From Streptomyces sp. NRRL F-6676 (GTDB lineage Bacteria > Actinomycetota > Actinomycetes > Streptomycetales > Streptomycetaceae): a DNA stretch of 46,685 nucleotides. The DNA is taken from assembly GCF_000725625.1 (NCBI RefSeq), contig NZ_KL647084.1:1-46685 (forward strand), written 5' to 3'. Positions 32,186-41,800 of this stretch are shown one piece after another. Under the pieces are notes generated by a model that did no database searches, was not told where the DNA came from, and was given only the letters and a program-made list of their open reading frames with translations. Position numbers and translations under genes: made by a program. Position 1 is the stretch's first letter. Every line of letters starts with the position of its first letter.

Positions 32186-35100
32186 GCACCTACCTCCGCA
32201 CCGGCCAGGAGCGGGCGCCCTGGGCGGGGTACAGCACCGCGGCGTATGTCGTGGTGGCCGAGGACACGGGGACGGGCAGGACCTGGATCACGCTGCCCGG
32301 TGGGCGACGGATCGCCGTACCGCACGCGGAGGCCGCCGAACTCCTCGCCCGCGACCCCGAACTCCTCGCCCGCGCCGTGGAGAAGACGGACGTCGTACTC
32401 GCTGTCCCCCGGTCCGGCGACAGCGCGATGCTGTCGAACGCGTCGCTGCCGAACGCGTCGCAGTCGAACGCCCCTCAGCCCGCCGCGCCCCTGCCCCTGC
32501 GGTTCGCCGTCGTCCAGGCCACCGGCCGGATCACCTGGGCGCCCAGGGGCACGGCCGTGCTCGGCCGTTTTGGAGCCACCGGGCCGGTCTCACTGTCCGG
32601 CACCCCCGCTACGCAGGGCACTCCTGCCGCCGCCGACTGGTCCCGCACGCACCCGTACGACCTGCTCCCGACGCGGCTGCGGACCCTGGCCGGGGCCTCG
32701 ACGAGCCCGGCGGGTCTGACGGGCGCGGAGGACCCGGCGCCGGCCGGGGACGTTCCCGTCACATCCGGCACGGACGCGGTTGACTCCACGCTGTCGTCGA
32801 GCCCGTCCCCGGCTGGTCCGTCGTCCCCGGCTGGTCCGTCGTCCCCGGCGGCCGTGGACACCGACACGCCCAGTCCGCAGCCGCAGCCCCCGGCCCAGGA
32901 CCCGTACCTCGGGCCCCTGGTCCAGGCCTTCGGCGCCGACATCACGTCGCACCCGCAGTACGCGCGACTGCGGGAGGCCATGAGCCGGTTGGACACCCTG
33001 CGGCGGAACGACCCCTCCGGCTCGCTCCGTGACGGGCCGTTCGACCTGGACGCCGTCACGCGCCGGGTGATGGTGTTCCTGCCCCCGGAGACGCCGATCG
33101 ACAGGGGCTGGTACGGAAATCTGATGCAATTCGCGCTCCATCCGGCGATGGAGCGCGCGACCGGTCTGGCGACCCTGGCCGCGTTCGGCCTCTCCCTGCG
33201 CGGGGCGCTGTCCGACCCGAATGCGATGACCGCCCCCGACGGCACCGCGTACGGACGCAACTGGGCCGATCGTCCGGGAAGGGGGCACCGGCTGGCCATG
33301 GATCTGGACAACGTGTGGGAGCCCACCGAGTCGGCGTACGGGGAGCCCGGGCTGGCCGATCCCCGCCCGGCGCCGTGGCGTCCGGCCCCGGGGCGGCCGC
33401 GGCCGTTCGTCGTCGTGGCCAACGGTGACCACGAGAGGGTCGTCGTCAGCCTGGGAGACGGCAAGGACATCGACGTGCCGATGGACGTGTTCGTCGAACT
33501 GCTCGCCATGGACCCGGTGTTGGCCCGGCTGCCGAAGGACGTGCCGGTTCTGCTGACGATTCCAGGGGCGGGGGCCCGGCAGCTGGAGCTGCCGCGTGCC
33601 GCGGCCGACCGGCTCGCCCGCCACGTGTGGTCCTCCAGCGGTGTTCCCCGCAGGCAGTTCTCCGACGACGGGGCATCGGTCAGGCTTTTCCTGGAGCAGC
33701 AGCGGGGCGTGCCCCGCGGGGACTGGATCCGCAGTGAGCCCGGCGAGGTGCTGAGCCGCGCCGATCTCCAGGCCACCTTGTCCACTCAGGTCACGGCCAC
33801 CACGCAGAGTTCGGACGTTCCCGAGTGGGAGCGCAATCTGGTCAGTTTCACCCTCGTCGCGGACGGGGACGGCACCCGGCAGATCGGGCGGGCCGCCCGG
33901 TGAACGGGTGCACCGCCTCAACCTCCACGGCTCTCCGCGCGGCGTCGTCATGCCACAGGAGGACGGCAGCACGTACTTCGCCTCCGACCAGGAAGTGGCC
34001 AAGTGGCTCACCCGGCGGCCGAGCGTGCGCCGCCTGCGCCGCCAGGACTGGATCTACCTGGACAGCTGCTGGACCGGCGGCGTCCACGGCGGGAACGTGG
34101 ACGTGTCCATGCACGCGGCCGCCTCCCTCCACCCGGTGCCCGATCCGCTCGCCGACATCCCCGTCGCGCAGGTCGTCGCGAACGGCACCCGCAAGCGGGT
34201 CCGGGCGGCCGACCGCTCCGTCGCCTACTCCTACCCGCTCGGCCCGCTGACTTCCCGCTCGCCCATCTGGTTCACCGTGTACTCGGACGCGCGGGGGCGT
34301 CCCGGCCGCCTCCTGGAGTTCTGGCCCGAACCGCTCGACGGGGAACTGGCGGACCTGGCCCGTACCGCCGGTCTGCACAGCAGTCCCGGTCCCGTGCCCG
34401 GGGACACTTTGGACCGGACCCTGCGGTTGGTGCGCGCCCTGCGGCAGACCTTCGGCCCCGGTATCGGCCCCGGCCTTGGCCAGGACCCCTCCTACGACGA
34501 TCTGCTGCGCGGCGTCGGCGCGTTGGAGACGATGCGGCAGAACGACCCGCTCCTGAATGACATGGGCCCGTTCACCCTTGAGCTGTTCCAGCGGGCGGCC
34601 CTGGCCAACCTGCGGGACCACGGCGGCGGCGTGCGCCCCCTGGACGCCGGTGCCTACCGTGACCTGCTGGCGCGGGCGGCAGGCGCGCCCCCGGGCACCC
34701 GGCTCACCGACTTCGTCCGGGTACCGCGCCTCACCGAGGTTGCCCAGCAGATCCAGCGCGGCGAGGACCCGCAGGCGGCCGCCGTACGGGTGCTGCGGCT
34801 GGATCCCGGGGCCACGGTGGGCCCGGCGGAGATCTCCCGGTTCTACTGGGCCCAGGTGAAGTCGGCCGAATGGTTCGCCTCGCTGCCCGACGCGGACGGG
34901 GTCGCCGTCGCGGCGCTGCACCTGCCCGGGCCCGATCCGTCGCAACGCGACGAGCTGAAGCGGCTGGCCACCGGGGCGATCGCCGCCGGCCGGGACCCGT
35001 CCGACCTCGTCGAACTCGCCGCCTTCCACCTGGAGGAACTGGGAGCCCTCGACGCCCGGACACTGACCCACGACGCCCACGGCCGGCCCAACGGCCGTAA

Positions 35101-35400
35101 CTGGGACGTCGTGGTGGCCGAGGACGCGGGGAAGGGCAGGACCTGGATCACGCTGCCCGGTGGACGACGGATCGCCGTACCGCACGCGGAGGCCGCCGAA
35201 CTCATTGCCCGCGACGCCGAACTCATCGGCAGGGACGACCTCACGACGGACGTCGTACTGGCTCTGTCCCGGTCCGGCGCGCCGCAGTCCACCGCGCCGC
35301 AGCCCACCACTTCGCAGCCCACCGCGCCCCCCTCCCTGCGGCTCGCCGTCGTCCACGCCACCGGCCGGCCCACCTGGGAGTCCAGGGGCACGGCCGGGCT
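29943..35400. repeat. 2.92-kb tandem duplication inside the giant gene
   Basis: Module copy 1 (about 29943-32530) and copy 2 (about 32890-35400) are collinear. The His and Cys codons are exactly 2,919 bp apart between copies (31007/33926 and 31148/34067), and the spacing within each copy is 141 bp in both. DNA stretches are nearly identical, for example 30846-30943 against the region ending at 33897, and 31656-31720 against 34577-34641. Copy 2 lacks 57 bp near 35107 and 35 bp near 33895. Confidence 0.88.
32185..33903 (+). CDS. Giant cargo segment C: end of module 1 and start of module 2
   Basis: Frame 1 segment. It reads GTYLRTGQERAPWAGYSTAA then VVVAEDTGTGRTWITLPGGR, a conserved beta part with AVPHAEAAELLARD, then a Pro/Ser linker (SSPSPAGPSSPAGPSSPA). 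Module copy 2 begins near 32890 with QDPYLGPLVQAFGADI and runs through VPVLLTIPGAGARQLELPRA and VPEWERNLVSFTLVADGDG. It hits TGA at 33901 because, relative to copy 1, 35 bp are missing at 33894/33895; downstream coding resumes in frame 2. The first ATG/GTG in this frame is a GTG-region start near 32251, so it would not be translated alone in a natural way. Confidence 0.72.
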   Translation, partial: GTYLRTGQERAPWAGYSTAAYVVVAEDTGTGRTWITLPGGRRIAVPHAEAAELLARDPELLARAVEKTDVVLAVPRSGDSAMLSNASLPNASQSNAPQPAAPLPLRFAVVQATGRITWAPRGTAVLGRFGATGPVSLSGTPATQGTPAAADWSRTHPYDLLPTRLRTLAGASTSPAGLTGAEDPAPAGDVPVTSGTDAVDSTLSSSPSPAGPSSPAGPSSPAAVDTDTPSPQPQPPAQDPYLGPLVQAFGADITSHPQYARLREAMSRLDTLRRNDPSGSLRDGPFDLDAVTRRVMVFLPPETPIDRGWYGNLMQFALHPAMERATGLATLAAFGLSLRGALSDPNAMTAPDGTAYGRNWADRPGRGHRLAMDLDNVWEPTESAYGEPGLADPRPAPWRPAPGRPRPFVVVANGDHERVVVSLGDGKDIDVPMDVFVELLAMDPVLARLPKDVPVLLTIPGAGARQLELPRAAADRLARHVWSSSGVPRRQFSDDGASVRLFLEQQRGVPRGDWIRSEPGEVLSRADLQATLSTQVTATTQSSDVPEWERNLVSFTLVADGDGTRQIGRAAR

Positions 35401-35704
35401 CGACCGCTCCGGAGACACCGGGCCGGTCTCACTGGTCGGCACCCCCGGCACGGACGGCACCTCGTTCGCCGCCGACTGGATCAGGACGCACCCGTTGGAA
35501 GTGCACCCGGAGGTCCAGCAGCCTTCGGCGGCGACCCCTGGGACCCAGCCCCTGCCCGATAATTCCCAGCCCACTTCCTCCCAGCCCGTCTCGTCCCGGT
35601 CCGGTGAGTCCGACACCACCGTCCTTGCTCCTCCGGCATCGGACACCACCGTCCTTGCTCCTCCGGCATCGGACACCACCGTCCTTGCTCCTCCGGCATC
35701 GGAC
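33908..35704 (+). CDS. Giant cargo segment D: second clan-CD-like module
   Basis: Frame 2 segment, open to 38746 but coding-like only to about 35704. It has RLNLHGSPRGVVMP (His codon 33926), YFASDQEVAKWL, and DWIYLDSCWTGG (Cys codon 34067), then QVVANGTRKRVRAADRS, a VYSDARGRPGRLLEFWPEP strand region, and the helical tail LLRGVGALETMRQNDP, LFQRAALANLRDHGGG. The conserved VVVAEDAGKGRTWITLPGGR region and a Pro/Thr/Ser linker follow. The 30-bp repeat array begins at 35609, and an 11-bp deletion in its fourth unit (35704/35705) shifts coding to frame 3. Confidence 0.74.
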
Positions 35705-35837
35705 TGCTCCTCCGGCATCGGACACCACCGTCCTTGCTCCTCCGGCATCGGACACCACCGTCCTTGCTCCTCCGGCATCGGACACCACCGCGCTTGCTCC
35801 TCCGGCATCGGACACCACCGCCCCTGCCCCTCCGGCA
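35609..35837. repeat. 30-bp tandem repeat array with one 19-bp unit
   Basis: Eight units starting at 35609, 35639, 35669, 35699 (short), 35718, 35748, 35778 and 35808. Each full unit encodes SDTTVLAPPA. The fourth lacks 11 bp (ACCACCGTCCT), which breaks the reading frame. The array is a Pro/Thr linker between module 2 and the beta-rich region. Confidence 0.92.
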
Positions 35838-38800
35838 TCCGACACCACCACCCCCGTGAAGACCGTCGACAAAACAGGGCGCCCCCGCGCGTCGGTCACC
35901 CGGCCGCCGCGCGTGCCCCGCCCGGCCGCGCTGCCCAGCATCCCCGAGGGCGCCCCCGCCCCTCCGGTGCCGCCCGCGCGGATCCCGGGCGTGCCCCGGC
36001 TCGCCTCGGTCGGCGACGACATCGACGAGCGGCGCCCCCCGCGCCTGGACCGCGACCTGCCGCCCGCCCCCGTCAGCGGCGGCGGCCCCGTGTCGTTCAC
36101 CGACCGCTCCCGGCTGCCCGCGTACATGGGCGGGATCGGCGCCCTGCTGCCCGGGCTGCCCCGCGGCGTCCTGAGCCGCTCCTACCGGCTCGGCCAGAGC
36201 GACCGCGCGCTGCGCGGCGGCGACGGCGTGGCCCGGGAGATCGGCGCCCGGCTCGGCCATTACCACCACCTGGCCCCCGCTCCCGCCGCCAAGCGCCGCG
36301 GCACGCCCCCGCGCACCCTCGTCGACGACGTGCGGCAGCGGCTGGAGCGCAACCCGCACGGCTTCTTCGGCGACGGCCAGCAGTTCACCTACCGCACCAA
36401 GAGCGGCCGCACCCGGGTGGCCACCGTGACCGCGCGCCCGTACGGCCAGTGGGAACGGTTCGCGTTCGGCTACGCCAACCCGGTCAAGGTCGACACCATG
36501 CAGCGGACCACCACCACGACCGGCCGGACCGCCGTCAACAGCACCTCCACCTCTCTCCTGCCGTCCGTGCCGCTCGGCCCCACCAGGGACCCGTATTCCG
36601 TCTGGGGCCGGGTCTTCTTCCGCAAGGCCTGGGGCAAGCGGGTCCAGTACGGGCAGCAGAACCAGACCGTGAACCAGTTGGAGACCCGCACCACCGACGG
36701 CTCGCACGCCCACCTGGACGACGTCTGGTACGACATCACGGTCACCGACCGCCGGGGCCGCCCCGTCGACGGCATGGGCAAGCCGGTGACCCGGCCCGGC
36801 GCCTCGGGCATCGGCTTCGGTTTCGCCGTCCGGGACGGACTGCTGGTCCGGCTGGCCGACAGCCTCACCCACGACGATCCGCCCCCGGACCGGCTGCCCG
36901 CCCGCCTCGACCTGGGCGGCCGGCCGGCCTACCGCGCCGTCGCCACCGAGACCTACGGTCCGCTGTCGCACGTACGCGGCTGGGTGCTGAACCAGGCCGG
37001 GGTGAAGTCGGACACCATGGCCGGCACACAGCTGAACGACTTCTTCTCCTTCGACGCCTTCCACCGCGCCGGCGGCGTCCTCAACGCGGGGAGGACCACC
37101 ACGCCCCCGCTGTTCCGCGACGACTCGGGCCGCTCGCCGCTCGGCGTCTTCTCGGTCCAGGTCGAGTCGGGCGACGCCGTCCTCATCAGCGAGACCAAGG
37201 CGGCGGAACTGCGCGACATCATGCAGTCCACGGTCCGCAACGAACGCAACGTGGGCCGCTCGAAGAACACCGAGATCGGCGGCGCGGCCGGCCCCTCGTT
37301 CCAGTGGTTCGGGCTGCGCGAGGGGAAGTTCAACCTGCGGCTGCTGCTCGGCGGCAATGTGCGCTACGGCAGTTCCCGCAGCCGCTACGCCACCACCGGC
37401 GGCACCGGCGCCGTCAAGTCGGCCGCGCAGGCCAAGGGCGACCCCACCGGGCTCTACCTCGTACAGAAGACGATCACCGTCACCGCGCCGCCCGGCACCA
37501 AGGCCCCGCTGCCCGACCAGCGCGGCGACGGGGCCGGCCGGCGCGGGAAGCTGCGCAAGAACCCGCCGCGGACCTGGAGTTCACCCCCGGTCAGTCAGAC
37601 CTTCCAGACCTGGGCCGTGGAGCGGATGACGCGCACCGAGGCCCTGCGGCTGGCCGCCCCCGCGGACCGCACCCCGCCCACCGAGCCCGGTCCCGCCGTC
37701 CCGCCCTACCTCGCCGAGGACGACCCCACCACCCTGGGCATGGCCCGCGCGGAGCAGTTCACCTTCGCGGACGGCTCCACCACCCGTACCGTCGACGGCC
37801 AGGAGCGCACCTTCCCCGAGTACGTCGCCGAGCGGGTGCTGGCGGAGGTGGCCCGGGTCCACCCCGACCTCGTCGCCCCGCTCGCCGAACTGAACCCGCG
37901 CAACCCGCGCTGGCGCGACGCGGCGCACTACGAGATCGTCCTCAACAACACCCTGGAAGTCCTCAACACGCTGACCCACCACGGCATGGCGGGCAACCTC
38001 GAGACGATGATGACCGGCGGACTGCGCCTCTCGCTGGTCGACTCCGGCCGCGCCACCCGGGGCCTGCGGCACGTGTGGATCGACGCCCGGCTGACCGGGC
38101 GGCGGTACGAGGGGAAGCAGAAGGACCTGCGGCTGCGGTTCAGCGCGCCCGGCAGCGAGAACCTCGGCGGCCAGCAGAGCGCGGGGCGCGGTCTGCACGG
38201 GGGAGTGGAGGGACTGCTCTCCGTCCGCGACCCGGCCACCGACAACATCGGCCTCCCCAACCGGGCGGGCACGGCCTCGCTCGGCGGGCGCTACGGCCGC
38301 CGCAGCGACGTGGAGAGCGGCTACGGGCCGAGCGCGACGCACGAGGCGATGTCCATCAGCACCAAGGGCGCCCACCTCTACAGCTACGACCTCACCCTCA
38401 CCGCCCGGCGCGGTGGGTTCTGGCGGTTCCGCAGCATGCTGCGCGGCATCCTGTTCCTGAACCTGCTCGGCACCCAGCCGTTCGTCTTCCGGGACCCGCA
38501 GACCGACCTGATCGCCCCGACCGCGGCGCCCGGCACCGGCACGGACACGGGTTCGGACACGGGCACGGGCACGAGTACGACCGGGACGACCCCGTCCGCC
38601 GACCCGGCCCGCACGGGAACCGGCCCCGTCGCCGGGCGGGTGCTGCTGAGCATCCCCACGGAGCACGTGCCCACCCGCCATCGCGACCGCCGCCCCTCCC
38701 CGCTGCACGGACGCCCCCTGAAGCTCACCACCCGCGGCGCCCGTGACCTCGCCCTGTCCACACGCCGGTTCTTCGACCGGGTTGGACGGCAGCGCCCCGA

Positions 38801-41800
38801 GGCGTACCAGCGCCACCCCTTCCTCACCCTCGCCGTCACCGCCCACCCCGGGCTCACCGACGCCGCCCAGGAGGTGCTGGAGGAGGCGTCCGGCAACTCC
38901 TGGCTGCTCTCCGAGGAGGGCGCCCCCGCGCACGACGCCGCGATGCGGGCCTTCCAGAGCCAGTACCTCACCTCCAACTTCGACCAGACGTCGGCCCCTT
39001 CGGGGTGGCGGGTCTCCGGGCTGTGGGCGAAGGCGCCGTACCTGAACCGCTCCGCGGTCGTCGCCCACCGCACCCGCCTGATGCCGGGCAGCCTCACCGC
39101 GCTCACCGGGGCCGTCCCCGTCGACACCGAGACCACGCTCGGCGGGGTCACCCAGGCCGCCGGGCGCAACAGCCGCACCAGCACCACGTTCTTCGGCGGC
39201 CAGCTCGTCTACCTGCACTCCCACGAGACCGGGCCGGGCGTCACCGGCAACTACGGCCTCGTCATCAGCCCCTACCGGCTCGACCGCGGCCAGACGCGCA
39301 CCGTCTCGCGGGTCGCGCTCGCGGAGATCAACCGCAAGGACTTCAACCGCCAGGTCCTCGTCACCGGCGACGTCCAGCACGAGATCGCGGCCGCCTCCAC
39401 CACCGTCGGCCGGGCGGCGACCGGTTGGCGGTACATGCCGCGCCGGCTGGCCGGGGCCGCCGGGCGGCGCGTCCGGGTCGACGACGGCTGGACCGGGCAC
39501 CTCCCGGAGAAGAGCGCATACCGGCTCGGCCTGCTCACCGACCGGTGGGGCGACGTGCCGCTCTACACCGGGCGGTCCTGGTCGCCGCAGCCCTGGCTGC
39601 TCGACAACCCGTTCGGCGGCTTCCCCGTCAACTCCCTCAACGCGGCACCCGTCCTGCGCAACTTCGACCGGAGGCTGCGCCCGCTCGGCCTGTCCAAGGC
39701 GGACCGGGACGCCATCCACCGGCTGGTGTCGGCACGCGTGGTGCGCACCCTCGGCAAGGAGATGGTCGGCTCCGGGTCCTCGGTGCCCGCGAGCATCGGC
39801 CGCTGGGGCTCGCGGACGACGCAGATATGGATCGGTGAACGCCAGGTCAGGGCGCGGGCTGAGCTGATCCCCGTCAAGGTGCCCCGTACCCCGGCGGACA
39901 CCGCCGCCGGCGAGGGGCCGGGCTTCGCCGGACTCGGGCACAGCGTGGAGTTCGAGGAGCACCGGCAGGCCGTCGAGACGGAACAGGAGGGCAGCAGCCG
40001 GGCCGCGGGTGCCAGCGTCGGCACGACGGTCAGCGAGGGCGTACACACCGGCAACGACCTCGTACGGGCGGCGGGCCCGAACTACTCCGAGGTCGGCGCC
40101 ACCCAGCAGAACGCGAACCAGACCCACTCCGAGGGCGGTGTGCGCATCGCCACCGCGACGACCACGCAGGCCCACGGCGAGTACGTCACCCGCTACCGGC
40201 TCCGCCTCACCCTGGAGGTCACCGACACCGGCGAACCGGCCACCGCCGACGGCACCACGCAGGCCCCCGCGGGCCGCGCCGCCGCGCTGCGACGGGGGCT
40301 CGGGCGCTGGTGGCACAAGTGGACGGGACACCGCCGGCTCACCCTCGTCGAGGAGGGCGACGTCGGTGAGCTCATCGAACACCTCCCGCTCAGCCTCATG
40401 CGCCCCGACCCGCCCGGTACGGACGGCACCGGGGACGATGCCGGCGGTGACTCCGATCCGCTCGCCCCGCCGCGGCTCGGCCCGGCCGGCAGCCCCCACA
40501 AGGTGGACGTCCCGCCCGGCATGGGGGCGGGCGGCTGGCACGACGTCACGCACCCCGGCGACGGCACCGTGAAACCGTTCACCCTGCCCGAGGACGGCTT
40601 CAAGATCCGCCGGGTCGTCGGCCTCGACCATCTGCACACCGCCAACACCCTCGCGCTGGCGGCCGCGTACGACGCCTCGCTCGACGTACCGCGCATCGGC
40701 ACCCCCAGCGAGGCGCTCGTCGCCAAGGCGCTGGACACCCCGCTGACCCGGGCCGGCAGCGGCTCGGCGCAGAACCTCGAGGACGGCACCGGCAACGGGG
40801 CGCTCACCTCGTTCTACGACCACACGCTGAACCCGGACGGGTACCAGATCCCCGGACTGACCGACAGCGGCTTCTTCGGCGGCGCCGACGGCGACCTCCG
40901 GATGTACTCCAAGCCGGACTTCCGCGGTGCCCAACTCCTCACCGTCACCGACGGGATGAAGCACGAGGCGCCCAAGCGCGACACCCACGGCGGCGGCATG
41001 TCCGCGGCCCGCGTCGGTACGACCGAGTCCTCGCTGGGCGGCGGCCCCCTCACCTCCTCCCAGAACACCGGCTCCAACCAGATGGGCGCCTCGGGGCCCG
41101 GCGACTCCTCCACCGAGTCCGACGCCCTCGCCCAGTCCGGCGACCGGCTCGCCTCGGTCAACGTCAAGCCCAACACCACCCGTTCGTTCCTCTTCGCCAT
41201 CCCCACCACCTGGCTCAGCGTCGCCGCCGTCCACCACCACGCCAAGGACAGCAAGGCGGTACGGGTGCTGCGCAGCCCGTTCGGACAGACCAAGCGGGCG
41301 CCGCAGGCGGTGGAGACCGACACCACCGTGCTGGCCTGGGTGCGCGAGGACATCGCCCGGCAGCTCGGGCTGATCGACGACACCGGGTTCCCGCCGAAGG
41401 TGGGCAAGGCGTGGGACGCCGTCACCAAGGCGGACAAGGCGTGGACGGCCGCCGACAAGAAGTACTGGGACCTGCGCCGCGACGAGGGGCCCGCGCGGGA
41501 CGCGGCGCTCGACCGGGCCCAGCGGGACCTGGACGCGCGGATCGCCGCGCTGGACACGCTGCCGGAGGTCGTCGCGGCGCGCGGCGCGCTGCACGCCCTC
41601 GACGACGAGGCGCGCGCCGCCGAGCCCGCGCACGACGGCTGGGCCGAACTGCGCGAGGAGCAGCGCCAGGACGCGGTGGACCGGCTGGCGCGGGTGAAGC
41701 GGGAAGCGCTGACGGCCGTCACCGAGGCCCGGGACGCGGCGCGCGCCCGGGTGGACGAGTTCGACGCGATGCTGCGGACGGCGCGCGAGAACGCGGAGGC

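Noticed and set aside
33894..35705. Programmed ribosomal frameshifting in the giant gene
   Set aside because: Two of the shifts are deletions of 35 and 11 bp visible against sister repeat copies, which slippage on the ribosome cannot explain. No slippery heptamer is evident.
35609..35837. CRISPR-like array
   Set aside because: Units are directly joined with no spacers and encode a repeating peptide, so it is a coding tandem repeat.
35706..38746. Continuation of frame 2 beyond 35704 to 38746
   Set aside because: After the 11-bp loss this frame reads low-complexity Arg/Pro/His text, and good codon bias moves to frame 3.
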